Below are positions 36,664-45,067 of a stretch of 64,000 nt of DNA, in pieces; the stretch's first letter is position 1, and each line of letters starts with the position of its first letter. This stretch comes from an uncultured Myxococcales bacterium (GTDB lineage: Bacteria; Myxococcota_A; UBA9042). The position numbers were made by a program, and so were the translations under genes. The stretch is taken from positions 33,154 through 97,153 of the forward strand of contig CAIXGW010000033.1 in NCBI GenBank assembly GCA_903919145.1, written 5' to 3'. The notes below the pieces were generated by a model. The model did no database searches, was not told the DNA's origin, and saw nothing but the letters and a program-made list of their open reading frames with translations.

Positions 36664-37779
36664 ATGGGGCCAAGAGCGCGAGTCATCGCAAACAGTTTGG
36701 TGTGGGTGGCCTTGCTGCAAACCGGCGTTGGCGTTGGCGGGGCTGTGGCCGGCTTGGCTCCTGGGCAGGCGTTTGCCGGCGAGGCCCTGTCTTCGGCCGA
36801 TGAGAAGGCCCGCGAAGAAGCCCTGGAGCTATTCAAGCAGGGCCGCAACGCCTACAAGGCCGGGGATTTTGATGCCGCGCGCGAGCTTTTTCAGCGGGCA
36901 TGGGCGCGCTGGGACCGCGAGCCGCTGATCGCCAAAGCGCTGGCCATGGCCTACGACCGCGCCGGCCAGCTGGAAAAAGCCCAAGTCTACTTTGAACACT
37001 TTCTGCGCCTTGCACCGGCGACCAAGGACTACTTGGCCGATCGGGAGCAGGCCGTGCAGCGCCTGGCGGCGATCAAAGAGCAGCTCATGGCCAGACCCGG
37101 GGTGCTCAAGTTCCGCAACCTGCCCAGCGGGGCGCGCTTGCTGGTCGATGGCAAGCCAGCCGGAGTCGATGCCGCCGGCGAACTCAAGGTGCAGCCGGGC
37201 TCGCACGCGGTGCGCGTGACTATGGAAATGCGCATTCCCTTTGAGCAGCCGGCGATCGTCGTCGGGCCAGGAGAGGTGCGCGAAGTCGAGGTCGTGCTGG
37301 TCGCGCCGGTTGATCCCGGCACGCTGCCCCGCGACCACACCTGGACGTGGACCGCGGCCGGCGCGACCACGGTCGGTCTGGTAGCGACCGGTGCGCTGGG
37401 CTTTCTGTGGTGGCAGAGCTATGAGGACTACACCGACCTGGTGGACCCAGTGACTGGCCAGCCAACCAAGAAGGCGATGGCGGCCTATCCGTACAAGGGT
37501 CAGCCGTGCCAGGTAGGCGTAGAAACATCGCCTGGCAGCAAAGCCTTTGAATGCGATGCCGCCACTGCCGCTGGCAAAGCAGCGCTAGAGGACATGTCTC
37601 CCTATCGGATTGCCACCCCGGTAGTCGGCGGTGCCACGGTGGTGCTCGGTATTCTGACCTACATGGCCTACGTGGCCGCCCCGGCCAAGGATCCCAACCG
37701 CGGCGCGGCGCCCAAGACCTCGCTGGTGCCCCAGCTTGGTCCGGGTGGCGGCGGTCTGGCCCTGCGCCTGGAATTCTAG
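36664..37779 (+). CDS. Secreted TPR and PEGA-like domain protein
   Basis: Exported protein of 371 residues. A signal peptide ends near GQAFAG|EAL. TPR-like helices follow (ALELFKQGRNAYKAGDFDAA, then YDRAGQLEKAQVYFEHFLRL), then a PEGA-type beta domain (FRNLPSGARLLVDGKPAG, GSHAVRVTM). Two hydrophobic segments (GATTVGLVATGALGFLWW and VGGATVVLGILTYMAYVAA) lie near the C-terminus. ATG at 36664 is preceded by GGGAGAGG. It follows the Ser/Thr kinase by 40 bp; kinase plus TPR-PEGA pairs recur in myxobacterial genomes, so a shared envelope-signalling role is a reasonable inference. Confidence 0.85.
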   Translation: MGPRARVIANSLVWVALLQTGVGVGGAVAGLAPGQAFAGEALSSADEKAREEALELFKQGRNAYKAGDFDAARELFQRAWARWDREPLIAKALAMAYDRAGQLEKAQVYFEHFLRLAPATKDYLADREQAVQRLAAIKEQLMARPGVLKFRNLPSGARLLVDGKPAGVDAAGELKVQPGSHAVRVTMEMRIPFEQPAIVVGPGEVREVEVVLVAPVDPGTLPRDHTWTWTAAGATTVGLVATGALGFLWWQSYEDYTDLVDPVTGQPTKKAMAAYPYKGQPCQVGVETSPGSKAFECDAATAAGKAALEDMSPYRIATPVVGGATVVLGILTYMAYVAAPAKDPNRGAAPKTSLVPQLGPGGGGLALRLEF

Positions 37780-37837
37780 CCACGGCACGGCGCCTCGACC
37801 GGGCCCCCGGGTCTGGCGCCAAGCTCCGCGGAGCGTT

Positions 37838-39118
37838 TCAGGGCACGGGCTGCAGCCACGGACTGGCCCGCAGGATCCTCATCTGCTCTGGCGACAGGGC
37901 GGCACTGCCCAGCCCCGGCGACCAGTGCATCAGCCACTTGGGATCGCTGTCGGTGTCGGCCAGCTGGTCTTGCAGAGCATCGGCGCCGGCCGCAGCGGCC
38001 TCAACCGTGTGATAAAGACCCAGGAAATGCCCAAGCTCGTGGGCGATCACCGTGCCAAGGCGGTCGTCTTCGCCGGGGCCAAGAGCCAGCGAGATCGCTA
38101 CGCCGGCACTGGGAGAGCCCACCTCCAGCGGTGGCCCGGGAATTCCGCCGGCCAGCCCGGCGATGGGCTGGGTGCCGCTGGCCTGGGTGCGGTAGAGCTG
38201 CTCTACCAAGAAAACATTGATGGCCATTGGCAATTTGGCACCGGTCGCAAAGAGCTCGGCCAGCTCGCCGTCGGCGGCATCGTGCTCGACCAGCAGGTTG
38301 GGCACCGCGACATCGACCAGCGCCACCTCGACCTGAACGCCGGCGGCGGCGTAGATGGCCTGCAGGGCGCCTATCGCCTGCTGAATCCGCGGATGATCTT
38401 TGGCCAAGGCGGCGGTAATGCCCAAGGCCCCGGTAAGGCACAGGTTGACCCGCAGCACCCCCTTGCCGGAGTCGGCGCCAAACACCGCATCGACGCGAAC
38501 CTTGGCCACTGCAGAGATAGGGCTTTCCTTCTGTGGATCAAAGCCAAAGGTGCGCACCTGCCACACGCCCGCGGGCAGCTGCTGAGCCTGTTCCGCTACC
38601 AGCCAAGCGCTGTGCTGTGAAGGCCGCGCCGCCTGGCGCTGCACGCAGCCGGTCAGGCAGAGCCACGGCGCCAATGGTCCGCCTAGCCAGCTGGGTACCA
38701 CCTGCAGCGCACCAGCGCCGTCTTGCCACTGGCCCACCGCCAGCCCCACGCCGGGCGCCAGCGCTGTCAGCGTGACCGAGCGCGCTGCCGGTGGCAGCTG
38801 AAAGCGCAGCCAGGGGCCAAGCCCCGACCCCTGCTCCAGCTCTACCGTGCCGAGCTCCAGGCGGCCAAGCCCTTGCTGGCGGACCACCAGCGGTGCGATC
38901 GCTGCGTCGGCGGTGGCCGTGTCGCTTGGCTGCGCGTCGCCGCCACCGGCATCGGCGGCCGGACCGCCAGGATCCGCTGGGCCGGCGCAGCCTGCCAGCC
39001 CCAGGGCGACGGCACACACAGCAATTCGGCGCCGCAGTGCGTGCGCTGAAAGGGTTGCGACAACAGAGGAAATTCTGGATCCCAAGGAGAAGCCCGCCGC
39101 TTGCGGTCGGCCCGCCAC
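37838..39118 (-). CDS. M43-like metalloprotease lipoprotein
   Basis: Putative surface or periplasmic zinc protease of 426 residues. A lipobox LGLAGC places lipidated Cys44 after a hydrophobic stretch. The C-terminal part has AHELGHFLGLYHTVE (His360, His364 and His370 with Glu361), the HExxHxxGxxH zinc motif in the form seen in pappalysin/cytophagalysin (M43) proteases, and a Met-containing WLMHW about 27 residues later as a possible Met-turn. The N-terminal ~200 residues are unassigned beta-rich sequence. The start appears to be a GTG without a clear ribosome binding site, so the N-terminus may be shorter. Substrate unknown. Confidence 0.82.
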   Translation of the reverse strand: MAGRPQAAGFSLGSRISSVVATLSAHALRRRIAVCAVALGLAGCAGPADPGGPAADAGGGDAQPSDTATADAAIAPLVVRQQGLGRLELGTVELEQGSGLGPWLRFQLPPAARSVTLTALAPGVGLAVGQWQDGAGALQVVPSWLGGPLAPWLCLTGCVQRQAARPSQHSAWLVAEQAQQLPAGVWQVRTFGFDPQKESPISAVAKVRVDAVFGADSGKGVLRVNLCLTGALGITAALAKDHPRIQQAIGALQAIYAAAGVQVEVALVDVAVPNLLVEHDAADGELAELFATGAKLPMAINVFLVEQLYRTQASGTQPIAGLAGGIPGPPLEVGSPSAGVAISLALGPGEDDRLGTVIAHELGHFLGLYHTVEAAAAGADALQDQLADTDSDPKWLMHWSPGLGSAALSPEQMRILRASPWLQPVP

Positions 39119-39524
39119 GGGCCCAGCGGCAGGCTAGCACATTTTTTGTGCCGGCTGCCGTGGCCGGAATACTTGCCCGGGCTGGCGCATTGTAGAGGTG
39201 GCTCGGGCATCCCCTCCCTCCCGCCCGAGCCGCTTAGGCGTTTGGCTGGGCCCCAGGTCCCTTCCCTCCCCTCCCAGAGCGGGTCTGGGGCCCAGCCGCG
39301 CCGCATTCTCAGCCAGCACCGCGCTTTGCCCAGCCCTGCGGTGCGTCGTTTGCGCAGGCCCAGCGCCCCTATCTTGCTGGCGCCGCTGCGAGAGGCCCAC
39401 CCTGTATTGCACCCGAAATCAGAGGCGCGCAGACTGTCGCCTCGGCTGGCCGCCCTGCCACGGCCAACCGATCGAAGATATCCCCGTATTTCATATATAT
39501 GGCAGCAACAGGAACTGACCTCTC
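39119..39524. other. Divergent intergenic region, no gene seen
   Basis: 406 bp between the metalloprotease and a plus-strand outer-membrane protein. Mostly C/G-rich, but 39474-39500 is AT-rich (tatccccgtatttcatatatat) and is the best place for a plus-strand -10 element; no matching -35 could be fixed. Confidence 0.5.
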
Positions 39525-40148
39525 ATGAACCGACGCCCCGGTCTGAGCCACCCTCTGTCGCTGCGGCTTGTGCTGCTGGGATGGGTCAGTGTCTGCACGG
39601 CCGCGCTGCTGCCCGGCTGGGCCTGGGCCGGCGACTACGACCGCAACGACGTCAGCGCTCGCGAGCTGGCGGTCATGCCCTTTGTCTCCGCGGCAGACAT
39701 CGACCCAAGCATCGCCAAGCCCTGTACTCCCGGCAAATCGCTAATCTGCCAGCATGTGGTGCAGCCGATTGGCCTGCTGCTGCGCGGCACTGCTCGCCGC
39801 CATTTGCGGCAGTTCTACGCCAGCGGCGAGGTCCTGGTCGGCGCCACCTCTCCCACAGACGGTTTTAGCGCTGGGCCTTGGCTCGGCGGCGGCGCAGCCA
39901 TCGGCTTGGAATCCGCGACCGACGGTTACCGCAGGCTGCGCTGGTATGGCGAGCTCGGCGCTGATCTGGCCTTCACCAACACCTCCCTGGGCGATATGCT
40001 CAACTTCTACCTGGAGAGCGGCATGCGCTTTCAGGTCCAGCAGTTTGACCGTCCGCACGTCTACCTGCACCTAGGGATGCGCGTGAGCAACAATTTCAGA
40101 CATTTTGGCTATGGCCTGGCCGCCGGCGTCGGCTGGACCTTTGACTGA
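39525..40148 (+). CDS. Small exported protein, probable outer-membrane beta-barrel
   Basis: 207 residues of unknown family. A signal peptide ends at GWAWA|GDYD. The C-terminal half alternates polar and aromatic/hydrophobic residues in strand-length segments (RRLRWYGELGADLAFTN, FYLESGMRFQVQQF, HVYLHLGMRVSNNF), and the last residues GLAAGVGWTFD end in an aromatic-plus-one pattern like outer-membrane barrels. Two Cys (PCTPGKSLIC) could form a disulfide. AGGAA lies upstream of the ATG, rather far. It is convergent with pyrE. Confidence 0.7.
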   Translation: MNRRPGLSHPLSLRLVLLGWVSVCTAALLPGWAWAGDYDRNDVSARELAVMPFVSAADIDPSIAKPCTPGKSLICQHVVQPIGLLLRGTARRHLRQFYASGEVLVGATSPTDGFSAGPWLGGGAAIGLESATDGYRRLRWYGELGADLAFTNTSLGDMLNFYLESGMRFQVQQFDRPHVYLHLGMRVSNNFRHFGYGLAAGVGWTFD

Positions 40149-40315
40149 GCGGTTCGCAGCCCGGTGGGCGGTCCCGCAAAGCGCGGAACAGGCCTAGACC
40201 CGCCAGCTGGATCCAGGTCTCGACCAGCTCGTGGGCAATAGCCTTGGGGGTCTGGGCCTGTGGTGTCTGGGCCTGTGGCGCGGAGCACCGATGCTGGCCG
40301 TTGCTGCCAGCCGGC

Positions 40316-40906
40316 CTAGAGTTTTTCGGCGGCGTGGCGCAGCGCTGCCGCCCGGCGGGCCAACACTTCACTTAGAGTGACCATGACATGGACGTCGACG
40401 CCCCGGGCTTTGACGGCTTCGACGCCGCCAGCTTCGCGATCGACCAGCGCGATCACATGCTCGACCTGCAGACCGGCCTCGCGCGCCCGGTCGATGGCCT
40501 GGCAGGTCGACTGGCCGGTGGTCAATACGTCATCTAGAATCGCCACCCGGTCGCCCGCTTGGACGTCGCCCTCTATCCAGCGCTGCATCCCGTGGCCCTG
40601 GGCTTCTTTGCGCACCACAAAGGCGTGCATGGGTTTGGACCGGCCAAAACTGTGGGCAGAGATGGCACAGGCCAGCGGGTCCGCCCCCAAGGTCAGGCCG
40701 CCGACGGCAGAAATCCCCAGGTGCTTGGCGTGCTCATAGCCCAGAGCGCCCATCAGGGCCAATCCTTCGGCCGACAAGGTCACCGGCTTGCAGTTGAGGT
40801 AGTACGGCGACTTTTGGCCGCTGGCCAGCTCAAAGGGCGGATCCTCGCGGTACTGAAAGGCCTTGACCAGCATCAGTTCCAGCAGTCGGTCTTTGCGTGC
40901 GTCCAT
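40316..40906 (-). CDS. pyrE: Orotate phosphoribosyltransferase
   Basis: Makes OMP from orotate and PRPP in pyrimidine synthesis. From the ATG at 40906 (GGGGAG upstream) it has 196 residues. The PRPP-binding loop VAILDDVLTTGQST, the substrate stretch FELASGQKSPYYLNCKPVTL and the flexible-loop region VVRKEAQGHG are present. A much longer open frame upstream is unrelated. A promoter-like pair sits 37-65 bp upstream. The gene stands alone; no other pyr genes are visible. Confidence 0.93.
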   Translation of the reverse strand: MDARKDRLLELMLVKAFQYREDPPFELASGQKSPYYLNCKPVTLSAEGLALMGALGYEHAKHLGISAVGGLTLGADPLACAISAHSFGRSKPMHAFVVRKEAQGHGMQRWIEGDVQAGDRVAILDDVLTTGQSTCQAIDRAREAGLQVEHVIALVDREAGGVEAVKARGVDVHVMVTLSEVLARRAAALRHAAEKL

Positions 40907-41248
40907 CGTCGTCTCCCCTTGGGCCTCCGCCCGGTCGTGCGGACCATAGCGCGCCCCAGTCAGAACGTCCACCGCTGCACCGGGCCGCCGCAAGCGCCCC
41001 GGCGAGATCCAGGCGATCGTGGGACCGTTTGGGGGGCGAGGCGGCGACGCCGCAGCGATCCAATTAGCGCGCCAGCGAGCACCGCCAGGGCAACCAGCGA
41101 GTGCGTCTGGCAGCCGCGCCAAAGCCAGAATCGCCATGCGATGACAAGGGCTCGGCCATGCAGGCACCCCCCAAAGCCGATGCGGTTTGACGAAACGGCG
41201 CGGGGCGTGTATCGAGTCCTGGCGTCTCAGGCGGACGTCGGGCAGACC
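40907..41248. other. pyrE / ArsA-like ATPase divergent region
   Basis: 342 bp with no independent gene. The pyrE promoter lies at its left end. If the ATPase starts at the alternative ATG at 41180, the non-coding part shrinks to 273 bp. Confidence 0.5.
40943..40971 (-). promoter_or_regulatory. Promoter upstream of pyrE
   Basis: Minus-strand TGGACG (40971-40966), 17-bp spacer, TATGGT (40948-40943); both match consensus at 4 of 6. Transcription from about 40936 leaves a leader near 30 nt, too short for an attenuator of the E. coli pyrE kind. Confidence 0.4.
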
Positions 41249-42421
41249 ATGGCCACCAGCATCGCACAACTGATTGACACGCAGAAGGTTCTGCTGTGCG
41301 TCGGCGCGGGCGGTGTCGGCAAGACCACGCTGTCTGCGGCTCTTGGCGTGGCGGCGGCCAAGCGCGGCAAGCGGACCTTGGTGTTGACCGTCGATCCAGC
41401 GCGGCGGCTGGCCAATGCCCTGGGCTTGCAGACCCTGGGCGAGCACGTTCAAACCATTGATATGGCCACATTTGCCGCGCAGGGCTGCCAAGTCCAGGTG
41501 CCTCTTGACGCGGCCATGCTGGACGTCAAGCACACCTTTGACCGGGTGGTGCAGCGCTATGCCAAGAGCCCGGAAAGCGCCAGGCGAATCCTAGAGCACC
41601 CCTTCTACCAGCAGGCCTCTACGGCCCTGGCCGGCTCCCAAGAGTACATGGCCACAGAGCGGCTGTATGAGTGCGTCACCTCCGGCCTCTATGACCTGGT
41701 CGTGCTTGACACACCGCCGGCAGAGCACGCCTTGGACTTTCTCGATGCCCCGCGCCGGCTCATCGACCTGTTTGACTCGCAAGCCTTTAGGCGACTGATC
41801 GCGCCCTCGACGCGCCTCAAGTCGGGCTTGTTCAAGCCAAGTTCGATGGTGATGAAGGGGCTGTCTCGCTTTACCAGTGCCGAGATGTTTGGCAATCTGC
41901 TGGAATTCTTTGGCCATCTTGCAGAGACTTTTGACGGCTTTGTAGAGCGGGCCCGCGACGTGCAGGCCTTGCTCAAGGGCCCCGATGCAGCCTTTGTGCT
42001 GGTTTCCGCTTGCGATGAAGTCTCGACCGAGCAGGCGCGCTTTCTGCTGGAGCATCTGCGCGCGCAGGAGATGAAGTCTTCCGCGTGGCTGGTCAATCGC
42101 GTGCTTGGCTGCGATCCGGCCTTGGCAAGCGCCAGCGATGATCTGGAGACCAAGCTGCTGGCCAGCCTGCGCGCGGTGGGGCCAGATGCCATGGGCGGCG
42201 ATGAGCGCGATGGCCTGACGACCGCCAAGCACCTGGCCAGCCTGTCGCGGCGGCTGGGCAAGTGGGCGGCCCATGATGCGGCGCTGTTGGAGGCGGTGCG
42301 CCACCGAGCGGGCTCGGACCTGCAGGTGGTCGCCCTGCCGCGCCGCCATGACGAACCCGACAGTCTGCGCGAGCTGAACGCGCTGGCCGATCTGCTGCTG
42401 GCCGACCAGGGCAGCCCGTGA
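41249..42421 (+). CDS. ArsA-family P-loop ATPase
   Basis: Cytosolic ATPase of the ArsA/GET3 type, 390 residues. The deviant Walker A GAGGVGKTT (19-27) lies near the N-terminus, followed by LTVDPARRLANALG and the switch DTPPAEHALDFLDAP. No arsenic genes are near, and myxobacterial members with this DTPPAEH motif have no proven arsenite role. The ATG at 41249 gives the usual N-terminus, but an in-frame ATG at 41180 (413 residues) is possible; neither has a good ribosome binding site. Its TGA overlaps the GTG of the next gene (GTGA), coupling it to a large membrane protein. Confidence 0.85.
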   Translation: MATSIAQLIDTQKVLLCVGAGGVGKTTLSAALGVAAAKRGKRTLVLTVDPARRLANALGLQTLGEHVQTIDMATFAAQGCQVQVPLDAAMLDVKHTFDRVVQRYAKSPESARRILEHPFYQQASTALAGSQEYMATERLYECVTSGLYDLVVLDTPPAEHALDFLDAPRRLIDLFDSQAFRRLIAPSTRLKSGLFKPSSMVMKGLSRFTSAEMFGNLLEFFGHLAETFDGFVERARDVQALLKGPDAAFVLVSACDEVSTEQARFLLEHLRAQEMKSSAWLVNRVLGCDPALASASDDLETKLLASLRAVGPDAMGGDERDGLTTAKHLASLSRRLGKWAAHDAALLEAVRHRAGSDLQVVALPRRHDEPDSLRELNALADLLLADQGSP

Positions 42422-44787
42422 AGCCGGCACCGCGGTCGCGCTCTACCACGGCGCCGCTGTGGGCCCTGCTGCTGGCGCTGCCGGCCCTGGCCGACTCCCT
42501 GCGCGCTGGCCTGTACGTCGGCAACGGCACAGACCTGTACTCGTACCAATACCCTATGCGGGCGACGATGGCGGCGCTGTGGCACCAAGGCCAGGCGCCG
42601 TGGTGGAATCCCTATATTCTGGGCGGTGTTCCAGCATTGGCGGGCTGGCAGCTTGGCTTGCTGTATCCGCCCCACCTGATCAACCTGCTGTGGCCGCTGG
42701 GCGGCACCGAGGCGATGCTGTGGCTGCACTTGGCGTGGCTGGCGGCCGGCGGCGCGTGGCTTGCCCAGCGCTGGCGGCCTGATCTGCCGAATTGGGGTGC
42801 GGTGGCCGCCGCTGGCGCCCTGGCCCTGGGTGGCCAGACCTGGGGGCACATCTACGCCGGGCACGTCAGCTGGCTGGAGGCCCTGGCGTGGGCGCCATGG
42901 CTGTGGGGCGCCCTGCTGCAGTGGCTGCAGCACCGCCGGCTCAGCGACCTTGCCTGGGCCGCCGCCATCCTGGGCCTGCAGCTGCTGGTCGGCCACCCGC
43001 AGTTGGTTTACTTGTCGCTGGTGGGCGCGGCTGTCCTGTTGGCGGCGCGCGCTGCCGACCCGGCCGCGCCTTTTGTCGCCGGTTCGGCGGTGGCGGCAGC
43101 GGCCGGGCCCTCTGGGATGGCCAGCCGCTGGCCCACCTGGGTCGCCGCCGGCGCCGGGCTTGGGGCAGCCGGCCTTTGGGCCGGCGCGCTGGCCGCCGCT
43201 CAGCTGGGACCGACCGCGGCGCTTGCGCCCGCGCTCAACCGTGCGCTGTCAACCCCACTGGAGATCGCCACCAGCTATTCAGCGCCGGCCCTAACTTTTT
43301 GGACGGCCTGGGCACCCGCAGCCCTTGGCGGCACCGCGGCCAAGCTGACCCCCCATGCCTACCACGAAACGCTGGCCTTTGGCGGCCCCATCTACCTGGC
43401 CCTGGCCCTGACCGGTGCGGCACTGGCAGGGCGGCGGGGCGCAGTCCTGTTGGGCGGTGCAGCGCTGGCGGTCGCGCTGTCTTTGGGCGAACACGGTCCG
43501 CTGCTGCCGGCGCTGGTCGACTGGGTGCCCGGCCTGGGCGCCTTCCGCGTGCCCGGTCGCTGGCTGGTCGTAGCGGCGCTGTTGGGGGTCCCGCTGGTCG
43601 CCGAGGCGGTGGCGGCCGCCCAAGCACCCAAAGGCGGGCGCTGGCCCTGGTGGGGAGCCGCGTTGTTCGGCGCCGCCTCGGTCTACGGCTTGTTGGCCTT
43701 GTCTGCAGAGGGCGGGTGGCTGGTCAAGGCCGCCGCCAGCGCCAGCCCGGCAGCGCGCGAAGCCGCCAGCAGCGCCGCAGAGAGCGGGCTGCTGCTGGGG
43801 GTGTTGGCCAGCTTGGCAACGCTGGCCATGGCGCTGCAGCCAAGCTGGCGGCGGCCGCTGGGTGCCGGCTTGGCCGCCGGCGCGCTGCTGCACGGGCTTT
43901 GGTTTGCCTCCCTTCACCTGGGGCCAGAGCGGCGGGCGCCGGCCCAGCGCCTGCAGTGGTCGGGCCCCGATGCGGCGGCGCTGCGCGCCCAGGTAGGCGC
44001 CGGCCACCGGCTGGCGACCGCCCCGTCGCTGCGCCAGGCCAACTGGGCCGGTGCCGCTGGCATCGCTGGGGCCGGTGGCTACGAGCCGGCCGTCACGCTG
44101 CAAACCAATCGCATCGCCAACCTGCTGGCCGGCCGCAAACCAGACTCCTATGCAGTGATGTTCCAGGTCCGCGGCCCCAGCGCCGCCGCCGATCGGCTGG
44201 CGGTCTCGCACGCCCTGATGGCCGCCGACGATGCCCAGGCGGCGCGGGCGTTTGGCGACTGGCCGGTGGCGCAGACCCTGCCGTCTGGCCAGCAGCTGCG
44301 GCGCAACCCGTCGCCACGGCCGCGCGCCGAGTGGGTGGCTCAGCCTCAGCCCGTGGACTCTTCCAGCCAGGCGGCGCTGCTGTTGGCGGCAAGCCCGCCG
44401 CCCGCGGCCGTCCTGATCGAGCGAGCCACTGCGGGCGGCCCAGCCACTGGCAGCGTGACCGTGCAAGCGGAGACGGCCACGGAAGTGCGGCTGTCCAGCG
44501 TCAGCGATGGTCCCGGCTGGGTGGTCCTGCGCGATGCCTGGGCCCCGGGCTGGCAGGTCACGGTCGATGGCCAGCAAGCCCCAGAGCAGCTAGCCGACGG
44601 CATGCTCCGCTCGGTGGCGGTCGGCGGCGGCTCACACCAGATCGCTTGGCTCTACACGCCGCAGACCTGGCCGTGGTCGCCGGTGCTTTCTGCCGGCGCA
44701 TGGCTGGCGACCGCAGCGCTGCTGTGGCGCAGCCGCCGCGGCGGGCAGTTGACATCGGCAGTTGACAAACGTATACCTCGACCATGA
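42418..44787 (+). CDS. Large YfhO-like polytopic membrane protein
   Basis: 789 residues with many hydrophobic helices (at least ten in the first 500 residues) and a C-terminal soluble domain. The early motif YSYQYPMRATMAALWHQGQA with PWWNPYILGGVP resembles YfhO/GT-C-type glycosyltransferase-like proteins, where an Asp/Tyr loop follows the first helix. The C-terminal ADGMLRSVAVGGGSHQIAWL and WVVLRDAWAPGWQVTVDG also occur in YfhO-type proteins. A role in glycosylation of surface polymers is inferred. It begins with GTG overlapping the ATPase stop. Confidence 0.75.
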   Translation: MKPAPRSRSTTAPLWALLLALPALADSLRAGLYVGNGTDLYSYQYPMRATMAALWHQGQAPWWNPYILGGVPALAGWQLGLLYPPHLINLLWPLGGTEAMLWLHLAWLAAGGAWLAQRWRPDLPNWGAVAAAGALALGGQTWGHIYAGHVSWLEALAWAPWLWGALLQWLQHRRLSDLAWAAAILGLQLLVGHPQLVYLSLVGAAVLLAARAADPAAPFVAGSAVAAAAGPSGMASRWPTWVAAGAGLGAAGLWAGALAAAQLGPTAALAPALNRALSTPLEIATSYSAPALTFWTAWAPAALGGTAAKLTPHAYHETLAFGGPIYLALALTGAALAGRRGAVLLGGAALAVALSLGEHGPLLPALVDWVPGLGAFRVPGRWLVVAALLGVPLVAEAVAAAQAPKGGRWPWWGAALFGAASVYGLLALSAEGGWLVKAAASASPAAREAASSAAESGLLLGVLASLATLAMALQPSWRRPLGAGLAAGALLHGLWFASLHLGPERRAPAQRLQWSGPDAAALRAQVGAGHRLATAPSLRQANWAGAAGIAGAGGYEPAVTLQTNRIANLLAGRKPDSYAVMFQVRGPSAAADRLAVSHALMAADDAQAARAFGDWPVAQTLPSGQQLRRNPSPRPRAEWVAQPQPVDSSSQAALLLAASPPPAAVLIERATAGGPATGSVTVQAETATEVRLSSVSDGPGWVVLRDAWAPGWQVTVDGQQAPEQLADGMLRSVAVGGGSHQIAWLYTPQTWPWSPVLSAGAWLATAALLWRSRRGGQLTSAVDKRIPRP

Positions 44788-44975
44788 CGCGCAAAGCCCC
44801 TGACAAGCTGCTGCTGGCCATCTCCATAGCCGGTCCGCGCTATCTGCCGTGCCCAATCCGCAAGGATCACGCGCAAATCTCCGTTGATGTGTGCCGCAAC
44901 CGCTGCAAGGTCAACCGTCGCTGCAGCGTCTTTCAGGCCTGGCTGCGCCCCCCCTTGGACCTCGGCACGGTCTAG
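44784..44975 (+). CDS. Small Cys-rich protein, translationally coupled to the upstream gene
   Basis: A 63-residue frame whose ATG overlaps the stop of the membrane-protein gene (ATGA, 44784-44787). Third codon positions are mostly G or C, as in real genes here. The sequence has five Cys in a basic setting (YLPCPIRKDHAQISVDVCRN, then RCKVNRRCSVF), suggestive of a small metal site, and is not a family I recognise. A hairpin (GGAGCCTGG / CCAGGCGCC) follows the stop. Too short for certainty. Confidence 0.5.
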   Translation: MTRKAPDKLLLAISIAGPRYLPCPIRKDHAQISVDVCRNRCKVNRRCSVFQAWLRPPLDLGTV

Positions 44976-45067
44976 GAGCCTGGCGCGACCATCCCAGGCG
45001 CCCCGCCCTCTTGGGTCTCTGCCGTTCTGGCCCAAGCCATCGGCATTCCGTGGATAGCCTTTACCCG

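Noticed and set aside
40096..40371. Minus-strand frame after pyrE with a 15-bp direct repeat (GTCTGGGCCTGTGG twice on the plus strand)
   Set aside because: It contains a coding-looking stretch (KAIAHELVETWIQLAGLGLF), but its ATG is inside pyrE in another frame, it overlaps the end of the convergent gene, and no ribosome binding site or family match is visible.
44976..45010. CTAGGAGCCTG after the small ORF as another end of the dispersed repeat
   Set aside because: Only about 11 bases match the repeat end and no partner end was found nearby; the hairpin GGAGCCTGG/CCAGGCGCC explains it equally well.
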